Assembly: GCA_016286595.1 (NCBI GenBank)
Contig: JAEETR010000157.1
Coordinates: forward strand, 1 to 14,720
Reading direction: 5' to 3'
Length of the DNA: 14,720 nt
Source: Oscillospiraceae bacterium
GTDB lineage: Bacteria; Bacillota; Clostridia; Oscillospirales; Oscillospiraceae
Shown here piece by piece: positions 7,576-13,781 of the stretch (positions are counted from its first letter, which is position 1; each line of letters starts with the position of its first letter). Both the position numbers and the translations under genes were made by a program. The notes beneath the pieces were generated by a model. The model saw only the letters and a program-made list of their open reading frames with translations. It was not told the origin of the DNA and searched no databases.

Positions 7576-7618
7576 TCCTGTTTGTCTCCTTTCTTTAGAA
7601 TTAATTAATTCCGCTCTC

Positions 7619-7712
7619 AGGCGCAATTAAACGGGTCACTGCGCCTCGAAGGGCTCTTTTGTCGAACCCTGTCGCTTCTTTGTGCAGGGTCGGGCCGTGA
7701 GCCTCAGGCGCA
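7619..7712 (-). promoter_or_regulatory. Three segments able to pair in two exclusive ways
   Basis: On the minus strand TGCGCCTGAG occurs twice (7712-7703 and 7625-7616), and the complementary AGGCGCA (7646-7640) lies between them. The middle segment can pair with either copy but not both. This arrangement is known from switches and attenuators. No ligand or U-tract is apparent, so regulation is inference. Confidence 0.4.
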
Positions 7713-7756
7713 TTTATCGGTCCCGGATACGGCTTTCCCCGGCCAGGACCGCCGAA

Positions 7757-7786
7757 TTGTTGACATTGTGCATAAAAAGATATACT
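7757..7786 (+). promoter_or_regulatory. Promoter-like sequence on the plus strand facing the dppB promoter
   Basis: TTGACA (7760-7765) lies 15 bp from TATACT (7781-7786); alternatively TTGTTG (7757-7762) with an 18-bp spacer. Either is a reasonable but not ideal sigma-A promoter. It points across the dppB promoter towards the hairpin at 7876-7925. Confidence 0.35.
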
Positions 7787-7807
7787 TACCCTATTAAATC
7801 TTTGACT

Positions 7808-7836
7808 ATTATATGATTTTACGGGTGCATTGTCAA
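7808..7836 (-). promoter_or_regulatory. Perfect consensus sigma-A promoter upstream of the dpp leader
   Basis: On the minus strand TTGACA (7836-7831), 17-bp spacer, TATAAT (7813-7808): both hexamers are perfect. An AT-rich stretch lies just upstream (7837-7860), as in an UP element. The start point should be near 7801. The closest gene downstream is dppB, about 950 nt away. Confidence 0.88.
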
Positions 7837-7875
7837 CACCAAAAATTACAATATGAACAAACGGAGGGCTGCCGA

Positions 7876-7925
7876 CCGCCGCATAATATGGGCATATTAG
7901 CGCATATCACCGGGCGGCGGTTTTT
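7876..7925 (+). terminator. Plus-strand terminator-like hairpin downstream of the MATE gene
   Basis: CCGCCGC (7876-7882) pairs with GCGGCGG (7914-7920), enclosing an inner TAATAT/ATATTA hairpin (7884-7899). TTTTT follows on the plus strand only. Together with the plus-strand promoter-like sequence it would bound an RNA of about 135 nt. On the minus strand no U-run follows, so it is not the MATE gene's own terminator. Confidence 0.4.
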
Positions 7926-7934
7926 CTCCCATCG

Positions 7935-7959
7935 GTTTTTTCCGTTAATTGGAAAAAAC
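7935..7959. repeat. A/T-rich 9-bp inverted repeat after the MATE gene
   Basis: GTTTTTTCC and GGAAAAAAC are exact inverted complements with a 7-nt loop, 26 nt after the MATE stop codon. It may take part in ending the MATE transcript, but the T-run is inside the stem rather than after it, so it is not called a terminator. Confidence 0.4.
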
Positions 7960-7984
7960 GTCGGAAAAAGCGGATTTGAAGCGT

Positions 7985-9499
7985 TCAGGCTTTCTCCTGT
8001 TTGGGGGCGGCGGAGGCGTTGATGCGGATGCTGACCCACTTGCCGCTCCTGTAACGCATGCTGATGAGGACGAACCGCAGCAGCTGGTCCAGTATAAGGG
8101 CGATCCAGGCGCCCCACAGGCCGAAGCCCAGGTAAGTCACCAGCAGCACGGAGAACACGCTGCGCACGATGAACACGGAGAAGAAGGTGACCAGCGCGGG
8201 GAATCTGGTGTCGCCCGCGCCGCGAAGGGCGCCGGCCAGGATGAAGGTGCTGTTCTGGAAGGGCTGCATGAAGGCCACCATCAGCAGGACCTTTCCGCCG
8301 GTGTCGATTATCTCCTGAGTATCGTTGTATATCCCCACGATGTTCCTGCCGAACAGGGCCAGGACGAGGCCGAAGAACACCGCCGTTATAAGGCCCAGCT
8401 GACGCGTGTGGGACGAGTAGAGATTTGCCATATCCTGTCTTCGCTTGCCCAGGCTCTGGCCCATGAGGGTGGTGGAGGCGTTGGCGAAGGCGTTGCCGGT
8501 CATGAAGGACATCTGCTGGATGTTCAGACACACCTGATGGGTGGCGTACATCGTATCGCCCAGACCCGTAACCGCCCGGGTGAAGATTATCATTCCCGCC
8601 CGCATGAAAAGCTGCTCTATCATGGACGGTATTCCGATATTGACCACGTCGCCCATGATGACCTTGTCGTAGTTGAATTTTTCCTTGAAACTGAAATATA
8701 TGTAGCGCTTCTTGCTCAGTATGGTGGCGCTGGCCATCACGAAGGCCACCATCTGACCTATAACGGTAGCCAGAGAGGCGCCGGCAACGTCCATCTCGGG
8801 GAAGCCGAAGTGGCCGTAGATAAGGCAGTAATTGAAGAACAGATTGAACACGTTGGCCAGGGTGTTGTAGATCATCGGCGTTCGCGTATCGCCGATGCCG
8901 CGCAGCGTGGCCGTGCAGGTGAAGGCTATGCACAGGGGAACGAACCCGTACATCTGTATGCGCAGGTAGGTGGCCGCATAACCCAGCGTCTCCGCGGAGA
9001 TGTTGCCGCCGCCCAGGAAGTTGATCATCCACTCGCCGCAGGTAAGGCCCACCACCATGAAGAAGGTGGACATGACGGCGTTGAGGAGCAGAGCCTGCTT
9101 GAGGACCTGATTGGCCTTGGCCTGATTGAGCTGGCCGCGGAACCGGGCCACCATGGCGGTGGAACCGATATTCATGGCCTGGATCATGGTCATAAGGAGG
9201 AACTTGGGCTGGGTGGCAAGGCCAACCGCCGCCAGTGCCGCAACGCCCTTGGATCCGGCGAGCTGGCCAACCATTATCTGGTCGGCCATGCTTGTCAGCT
9301 GGGTCAGCACCAGCTCGACGAAAGAGGGCCACGCGATCTTTACTATATCCCCGTACATCTCCCGGTGGCTCACGCCCTCGGGCAGAGCGGTCTTTCCTAT
9401 TTTGGCCGCCTTTACGCTGCCCTCCTCACCGTAAGGCAGACGATCGAGGGTGATCGGCACTATTTTGCCCCGTGACGGGGCCTCTTTTACCTCTGCCAT
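7985..9499 (-). CDS. MATE-family multidrug/metabolite efflux transporter
   Basis: Integral membrane antiporter of the MATE (NorM/DinF-like) family, expected to expel drugs or metabolites in exchange for H+ or Na+; 504 aa. The two-fold internal repeat typical of the family is visible. MADQIMVGQLAG opens the first half, LRGIGDTRTP closes its core, and LRGAGDTRFP is the matching segment in the second half. About twelve hydrophobic segments are present, with a 40-residue hydrophilic N-terminus and a short charged tail. ATG 9499 is preferred (AGGTG six bases upstream) over an in-frame TTG at 9517. It stands alone, with its own promoter and a terminator separating it from the ATPase gene. The substrate cannot be told. 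Confidence 0.93.
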   Translation of the reverse strand: MAEVKEAPSRGKIVPITLDRLPYGEEGSVKAAKIGKTALPEGVSHREMYGDIVKIAWPSFVELVLTQLTSMADQIMVGQLAGSKGVAALAAVGLATQPKFLLMTMIQAMNIGSTAMVARFRGQLNQAKANQVLKQALLLNAVMSTFFMVVGLTCGEWMINFLGGGNISAETLGYAATYLRIQMYGFVPLCIAFTCTATLRGIGDTRTPMIYNTLANVFNLFFNYCLIYGHFGFPEMDVAGASLATVIGQMVAFVMASATILSKKRYIYFSFKEKFNYDKVIMGDVVNIGIPSMIEQLFMRAGMIIFTRAVTGLGDTMYATHQVCLNIQQMSFMTGNAFANASTTLMGQSLGKRRQDMANLYSSHTRQLGLITAVFFGLVLALFGRNIVGIYNDTQEIIDTGGKVLLMVAFMQPFQNSTFILAGALRGAGDTRFPALVTFFSVFIVRSVFSVLLVTYLGFGLWGAWIALILDQLLRFVLISMRYRSGKWVSIRINASAAPKQEKA

Positions 9500-9533
9500 A
9501 AATACACCTGCTTTCAAAAGTCAATTTTCGTTT

Positions 9534-9562
9534 ATTATATACGGATTTCTCGAAATTGTATA
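9534..9562 (-). promoter_or_regulatory. Promoter of the MATE gene with an internal inverted repeat
   Basis: TATAAT (9539-9534 on the minus strand) with TATACA 17 bp upstream (9562-9557). The spacer contains ATTTC-tc-GAAAT (9545-9556), an inverted repeat with 5-bp arms, placed where a repressor or MerR-type activator could act. The leader would be about 28 nt. Confidence 0.65.
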
Positions 9563-9610
9563 TTTGGCAAAGCGACAAACTTCACTTCGTTTTTTCCCCC
9601 GACCGTTCCG

Positions 9611-9623
9611 GCCAATAATTGGC
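9611..9623. repeat. Perfect palindrome upstream of the MATE promoter
   Basis: GCCAAT-A-ATTGGC is an exact 13-bp inverted repeat about 50 bp upstream of the -35 element. No T-run follows on either strand. It could be a regulator-binding site; no family is assigned. Confidence 0.4.
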
Positions 9624-9639
9624 ATTTCGCATTTTTTAT

Positions 9640-9680
9640 AAAAATAATCCCGGAGTAAACTGCGTTTTCTCCGGGATTTT
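9640..9680 (-). terminator. Terminator after the P-type ATPase gene, probably bidirectional
   Basis: AATCCCGGAG (9646-9655) and CTCCGGGATT (9669-9678) are exact complements, a 10-bp stem with a 13-nt loop. On the minus strand ATTTTTAT follows; on the plus strand the stem is followed by TTG. It lies about 75 nt past the ATPase stop codon. Confidence 0.88.
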
Positions 9681-9751
9681 GTTCTATAATCAGCTCTAAA
9701 CCGAGCGTTTTCCGTTTGTCAGGTTAACGGTTTACAAGGGGAAACAAATTG

Positions 9752-12154
9752 TTACATCGGTTTTTTTGTGAATAGGCTGCGCATGCGTTCCACGCACCAG
9801 CCCAAGCCCTCCATTATCGGCCACGCCGCGGCGGCCAGCGCCAGCATCACAAGGAACTGCCGCCAGGGCAGAATCACCAGATAGAAGAGCTTGTGCAGGA
9901 GGAAAAATTCGCCCACGAAGAAGCACAGCAGCGTGATAAGCATGGCCCTGCGCAGGGAGTTGAGGGGCTTTGACGTCCTGTACACCATAAAGAAGCCCAC
10001 GGCGCCCATGACGCCGGTGGCGATGGTGCTCATGTTGTCCTCCTCCAGCTTCAGCGCCCCGGATATCATAAGCACGGCCAGGATCAGCACCAGATCCGTC
10101 AGCGCAGCCGGCAGGGCCCTCATTATCACGTTCGCCAGAAACTTTCCCCGTACCAGATCCCTGTTCGGCTCCAGGGCCAGCACGAAGCTGGGGATGCCTA
10201 TGGTCAGGGCGCTGACCAGACTCAGCTGGGATGGCGCGAACGGATAGGGCAGCGCGGCGGCCATGGTGATTATGGCCAGACAGAAGCAAAAGATGTTCTT
10301 GACGATATACAGCGCGGCGGAGCGCTCGATGTTGTTTATGACCCGGCGTCCCTCCCCCACCACGAAGGGCATGGCGGAGAAGTCCGACTTCATAAGCACC
10401 AGGTCCGACACCTGGCAGGCCACGTCGCTGCCGGAGGCCATGGCCACGGAGCAGTCCGCCTCCTTCAGGGCCAGCACGTCGTTGACGCCGTCGCCGGTCA
10501 TGGCCACGGTGTGTCCGGCCTCCCGCATGGCACGGATGAGCCGCTGCTTCTGTTCGGGCGTGACCCTGCCGAACACGGTGTATCGGGCTGCGGCGGTCTT
10601 CATCTGCATGTAGGTGGACACGGTGCGCATATCGACGCAGTTCTTCGCGCCGGGTATCCCCGCCCGCTCCGCAACGGCGGACACGGACATTGGGTTGTCG
10701 CCGGATATGACCTTCACCGCGACGCCCTGCCGGGCGAAATAGGCAAAGGTGTCCGGCGCCTCCGGGCGTATCCTGTTGGACAGCAGCAGGAGGGCCAGGG
10801 GCTTTGAATTGTCCGCGGGAGCAACCTGCAGGTCCCCCTCCAGGGACGCCAGAGCCAGCACGCGGCAGCCCTGGGCGGAATACTCCGTGATACCCTCGAT
10901 AAACGCGCCGTACTTGTGCCCCAGCACCATCTCCGGCGCACCCACGAGATAGGAGGAGCCGTCGGTGAACGCGACTCCGGAATACTTTCTTGCGGAGGTG
11001 AAGGGCAGCACCTGCGCCGGGGTGCGTCCGGCAGTCCCGGCGAAATGACGGCGCAGGGCAGCCATGGTATCGTTGTCGTCGGACATGGACGCGACGTAAT
11101 CCGCCATTATGGACGCTATCTCCTCAGCGGAGCATTCCTCCGGCGTCACCGGCACCACGTCCTCCACGCTCATCTCGTTCTCGGTTATGGTGCCCGTCTT
11201 GTCCACGCACAGGGTGTCCACCCTGGCAAGGGTCTCGATGCGGCCCATCTCGTGGCAGAGCGTATCCTTCTGGGCAAGGCGGCGCAGGCCCGCCACCAGA
11301 GCAAGGCTGGTCAGAAGATAAAGCCCCTCCGGTATCATGCCTATGAGGGACGCCACCGTGCTGGTGACGCTGTCGGTCAAGTCCCGGTCCAGAACGCCGT
11401 ACTCCTTGAAGAACATCACCGCGCCGAAGGGTATGATTATGATGCCTATCCATTTTACAAGCTTTTTCAGGGAGAGCATCATCCCCGCGGCCTTGCGGCG
11501 GCCCTGGGCCTTGGCCGCCAGCGTCAGCTGCGAGGCGAAGGAGTCCTCTCCCACCGCCGTGAGCCTTGCGAGGCAGCTGCCGGACACCAGAAAACTGCCG
11601 GACAGCAGCGTGTCGCCGGGGGCCTTGTCTATCTCGTCGGCCTCGCCGGTGACGAGAGCCTCGTTCACCTGGCATCTGCCGGATACCACCGCCGCGTCGG
11701 CGCATATCTGGTCCCCCATGGAGAATTTCACTATATCGTCCCGCACCAGCGCGGAGGTGGGGACCGTCCTCTCCTTCCCGGCCCGTATCACCACGGCTTT
11801 CGGGGAGGACAGCACGTTCAGCTTATCCAGGGTTCGCTTCGAGCGCAGCTCCTGCACTATGCCGATGAGGGTGTTGCACAGCACCACGCCCATGAACGTA
11901 AGATTCATCCACCGGCGCACCATGACGATGCACAGTCCGAGGATCAGAAAGATCATATTGAAATAGGTAAAGGTGTTGTCGCGGATTATCTGCCAGACGG
12001 TCTTTGTGGGGGGATCCACCGGGAGGTTCGCGTACCCGGCGGCGGCTCTTTCCCTCGCCTGCTCCTCGCTCAGGCCCACGTCCGGCGCGGCTTCGACGAC
12101 AGGTATCCTGTCCCGAAGCTCCCGCACGCGTCTTTTTCCTGCGGCATAGGCCAT
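9752..12154 (-). CDS. P-type cation-transporting ATPase (CtpE-like)
   Basis: Membrane pump that couples ATP hydrolysis to cation transport, 800 aa, full length. Actuator-domain TGEA is at 169-172 (TGES in most pumps) and PEGL in the fourth membrane helix at 275-278. The phosphorylated Asp318 lies in DKTGT, the nucleotide-domain GAPE at 405-408 and the hinge TGDGVND at 553-559. Membrane segments pair at about 62-100, 233-290 and several after 612. The sixth-helix segment reads LTIGIPSF and lacks the Asn/Asp that binds Ca2+ in SERCA pumps. This and MIPEGL resemble, from memory, the CtpE group (calcium uptake in mycobacteria), but the ion here is unproven. No N-terminal metal-binding CXXC domain is present, arguing against a copper/cadmium pump. 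Start ATG 12154 follows GGAGG at a slightly long 11-nt spacing. Confidence 0.92.
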   Translation of the reverse strand: MAYAAGKRRVRELRDRIPVVEAAPDVGLSEEQARERAAAGYANLPVDPPTKTVWQIIRDNTFTYFNMIFLILGLCIVMVRRWMNLTFMGVVLCNTLIGIVQELRSKRTLDKLNVLSSPKAVVIRAGKERTVPTSALVRDDIVKFSMGDQICADAAVVSGRCQVNEALVTGEADEIDKAPGDTLLSGSFLVSGSCLARLTAVGEDSFASQLTLAAKAQGRRKAAGMMLSLKKLVKWIGIIIIPFGAVMFFKEYGVLDRDLTDSVTSTVASLIGMIPEGLYLLTSLALVAGLRRLAQKDTLCHEMGRIETLARVDTLCVDKTGTITENEMSVEDVVPVTPEECSAEEIASIMADYVASMSDDNDTMAALRRHFAGTAGRTPAQVLPFTSARKYSGVAFTDGSSYLVGAPEMVLGHKYGAFIEGITEYSAQGCRVLALASLEGDLQVAPADNSKPLALLLLSNRIRPEAPDTFAYFARQGVAVKVISGDNPMSVSAVAERAGIPGAKNCVDMRTVSTYMQMKTAAARYTVFGRVTPEQKQRLIRAMREAGHTVAMTGDGVNDVLALKEADCSVAMASGSDVACQVSDLVLMKSDFSAMPFVVGEGRRVINNIERSAALYIVKNIFCFCLAIITMAAALPYPFAPSQLSLVSALTIGIPSFVLALEPNRDLVRGKFLANVIMRALPAALTDLVLILAVLMISGALKLEEDNMSTIATGVMGAVGFFMVYRTSKPLNSLRRAMLITLLCFFVGEFFLLHKLFYLVILPWRQFLVMLALAAAAWPIMEGLGWCVERMRSLFTKKPM

Positions 12155-12227
12155 AGCTCAGCTTTCCTCCGATGACCGGAACGGCGGTTTTCCCGCACAG
12201 CCCCGTTAATTTCCTCGTTTATCGTTC

Positions 12228-12256
12228 ATTATAGTACCCGTCGGCGTTTCTTTCAA
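12228..12256 (-). promoter_or_regulatory. Sigma-A promoter of the P-type ATPase gene
   Basis: On the minus strand TTGAAA (12256-12251), 17-bp spacer, TATAAT (12233-12228). The start point near 12221 gives a leader of about 67 nt containing a small GCGG/CCGC hairpin. Confidence 0.85.
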
Positions 12257-12277
12257 CGAGGTAATGAAAAAGTTAAA

Positions 12278-12307
12278 AGAAAAAGGCGCGGTTTTGAAAC
12301 CGCGCCT
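12278..12307 (-). terminator. Rho-independent terminator of the CarD-family gene
   Basis: AGGCGCGGTTT and AAACCGCGCCT (12284-12294 and 12297-12307) are exact complements. On the minus strand TTTTCTTTT follows. The stem begins 14 nt after the carD stop. Confidence 0.92.
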
Positions 12308-12321
12308 GCGTATTTGCCTGT

Positions 12322-12855
12322 TCAGATCGCTTCCTCCCCGTCCGGACCGCCGCCGGTCCAGCCGCATCTCTGCCGGATGTATCCCGGCACCTCCGAAACG
12401 GGGATGTCCAGCGCTATGGCCAGCTCTCCGTGGAGCACGTCCTCGGCCCGCTTCATATACCGCTGGTCTATCTGTCCCGGTTTTTTCCCGCTCTTGATCT
12501 GGGCTTCCATCTTCATGTATACGGACTTGATCAGCCCCACCAGTTCCGTACAGCTGTGGGTATCCAAAGACGCCTGATAGTGCTCCTTGAGCACGCGAAG
12601 ATTTCTGTCGTTGTCGATCTTGCAGTCTATCTCCGGGATACGGTCTATGAGTTCCTCCGCCTCCTGCCGGCTCATCACGGGGCGCATGAACATGCCGGTG
12701 TCCACCGGCACGAAGATCGTCTCGCTGCTGTAGGCCGGACTGAGCATATAGTACATCCTTTCCGGCTCTGTCCTGGACATTTTGCGGGACTGTATGTCCT
12801 TGATCTGGCACACTCCCGTACTGCCGTAAATTATATACTCGCCGATCCCGAACAA
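12322..12855 (-). CDS. CarD/CdnL-family RNA polymerase-binding regulator (TTG start)
   Basis: CarD_CdnL_TRCF-family protein. Members bind the RNA polymerase beta subunit through an N-terminal Tudor-like domain and affect open-complex stability. It has 177 aa. The N-terminal domain begins FGIGEYIIYGSTGVCQIKDI and continues through the YYMLSP and FVPVDT strands. The C-terminal half is helical (about 75-160) with many charged residues, as in the DNA-contacting domain of the family. The open frame extends upstream to 13035, but the family N-terminus coincides with a TTG at 12855 that has GAGGAGG 8 nt before it; TTG is therefore the chosen start. It has its own promoter and terminator. What it regulates here is unknown; proximity to sigE is only suggestive. 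Confidence 0.88.
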   Translation of the reverse strand: MFGIGEYIIYGSTGVCQIKDIQSRKMSRTEPERMYYMLSPAYSSETIFVPVDTGMFMRPVMSRQEAEELIDRIPEIDCKIDNDRNLRVLKEHYQASLDTHSCTELVGLIKSVYMKMEAQIKSGKKPGQIDQRYMKRAEDVLHGELAIALDIPVSEVPGYIRQRCGWTGGGPDGEEAI

Positions 12856-12948
12856 CCCAAAAACCTCCTCACAAATTGCGCCGGCCGCATCCTCCGCCGG
12901 AGGGGCCGGGCCAGGGCGATGAAAAATCGTTTTACATAATATATGTTT

Positions 12949-12978
12949 ATTATACCAGATTTTTCTAATTTTTGTAAG
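12949..12978 (-). promoter_or_regulatory. Promoter of the CarD-family gene with extended -10
   Basis: On the minus strand TGG-TATAAT (TATAAT at 12954-12949) is an extended -10 element. CTTACA lies 18 bp upstream (12978-12973), a weak -35. Strong upstream A-tracts (12960-13025) may compensate. The leader would be about 87 nt. Confidence 0.75.
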
Positions 12979-13025
12979 AGGAATTTTCAGTTTTTTTGAA
13001 GAATTTTGTGCTTTTTTCGGTTTTT
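12960..13025 (-). promoter_or_regulatory. Seven phased A-tracts upstream of the CarD-gene promoter
   Basis: Runs of 4-7 T on the plus strand (A on the minus strand) are at 12960-12964, 12969-12973, 12984-12987, 12991-12997, 13004-13007, 13012-13017 and 13021-13025. Their centres average about 10.2 bp apart, close to one helical turn, which predicts curved DNA. No terminator for sigE is visible here. Confidence 0.6.
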
Positions 13026-13060
13026 CCTCCCTCAAGCCTGTGTTTTTTGTCCTGACTGTG

Positions 13061-13768
13061 TCAAAACTGGCGCTGCATTTCCCGCCGCAGGTTCCTGATT
13101 ATCCGCTTTTCCAGTCGGCTTATGTAGGACTGCGAGATACCCATGATATCCGCCACCTCCTTCTGTGTCCGCTCCTTCACGCCTCCCAGCCCGAACCGCA
13201 GCGCCACTATCCTCCTGTCCCTGTCGGGGAGGTTCCCGAGCGCTCTGGAAAGAGTCTGTCTGTCCACGTCCTCCTCCAGGGGCTGCATGATAACGTCGGC
13301 GTCGGTGCCCAGCACGTCCATGAGCAGCAGCTCGTTGCCGTCCCAGTCGGTATTCAAGGGCTCGTTGAGCGATACCTCGACCCGTCTGTTGGAGGACTTG
13401 CGCAGGAACATGAGGATCTCGTTTTCGATGCACCGGCTGGAGTAGGTGGCCAGCTTTATCTTTTTGGCACAGTCAAAGGTATTCACGGCCTTTATAAGGC
13501 CGATGGTGCCGATGGAGATAAGGTCCTCGATGTTTATGCCGGTGTTCTCGAACCGCTTGGCTATGTACACCACCAGCCGCAGGTTGTGCTCGATGAGCCG
13601 GCGTCTGGCCTCCTCCGAACCCGCCGCCAGCGCTTCAACGGCCCGGGCCTCCTCCTCTTTCGTCAGCGGAGGCGGAAGCGTGTCGCTGCCGCCTATGTAG
13701 TACGTCCCCTCGCCGAAAAGATATCCGACGACCCGTCTTATCCGCAGTATAAGCTCAGAAAATGTCAT
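13061..13768 (-). CDS. sigE: RNA polymerase sporulation sigma factor sigma-E precursor
   Basis: Mother-cell sigma factor of early sporulation, 235 aa. It is made as inactive pro-sigma-E and activated by removal of the N-terminal segment by SpoIIGA. The pro-segment is the amphipathic MTFSELILRIRRVVGYLFGE, followed by the conserved YYIGGS and LPPPL. Region 2 (about 61-125) includes NLRLVVYIAK, ENTGINIEDL and KLATYSSRCIENEI, nearly as in Bacillus subtilis SigE. Region 4.2 has the helix-turn-helix TQKEVADIMGISQSYISRLE (201-220). The pro-segment seems several residues shorter than the 27 of B. subtilis. ATG 13768 has GGGAGA six bases upstream. It starts 13 nt after spoIIGA, so they share a transcript. 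The common third gene sigG is not next here. Confidence 0.97.
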   Translation of the reverse strand: MTFSELILRIRRVVGYLFGEGTYYIGGSDTLPPPLTKEEEARAVEALAAGSEEARRRLIEHNLRLVVYIAKRFENTGINIEDLISIGTIGLIKAVNTFDCAKKIKLATYSSRCIENEILMFLRKSSNRRVEVSLNEPLNTDWDGNELLLMDVLGTDADVIMQPLEEDVDRQTLSRALGNLPDRDRRIVALRFGLGGVKERTQKEVADIMGISQSYISRLEKRIIRNLRREMQRQF

Positions 13769-13781
13769 AAAAATCTCCCTT

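Larger units (their letters stand above)
6849..7801 (-). promoter_or_regulatory. Long structured untranslated leader (or separate non-coding RNA) upstream of dppB
   Basis: About 950 nt lie between the predicted start point (about 7801) and dppB with no credible protein gene; frames here are Arg/Gly/Pro-rich shadows without ribosome sites. Read as RNA from the minus strand it holds many clean hairpins. Examples are 7718-7726 with 7743-7751 (9 bp, one G-U), 7666-7671 with 7685-7690, GCGAC/GTCGC (7272-7285), GGTCATGC/GCATGACC (7247-7268, 8 bp), CCGGAT/ATCCGG (7176-7188), TGCGG/CCGCA (7014-7030) and CCGCC-GAAA-GGCGG (6922-6935). No U-tailed terminator is seen in this direction before dppB. No T-box, SAM, lysine, cobalamin, glycine or c-di-GMP riboswitch signature was recognised. 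Function unknown; it may be a leader, a processed RNA, or plain spacer. Confidence 0.5.

Noticed and set aside
6992..7608. Several 80-100-codon frames in the dppB leader
   Set aside because: They lack ribosome sites, overlap each other in different frames and are extremely Arg/Gly/Pro rich with no recognisable domain. They look like chance openings in GC-rich non-coding DNA.
12206..12811. 201-codon minus-strand frame overlapping the CarD-family gene
   Set aside because: It is another frame of the same strand, with no ribosome site and an Arg/Gly/Asp-rich composition. It crosses the terminator and the ATPase promoter.
12856..13035. 60-residue N-terminal extension of the CarD-family protein
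   Set aside because: It would be translated from the promoter and A-tract region, is Lys-rich low-complexity sequence, and the family domain starts at the TTG at 12855.
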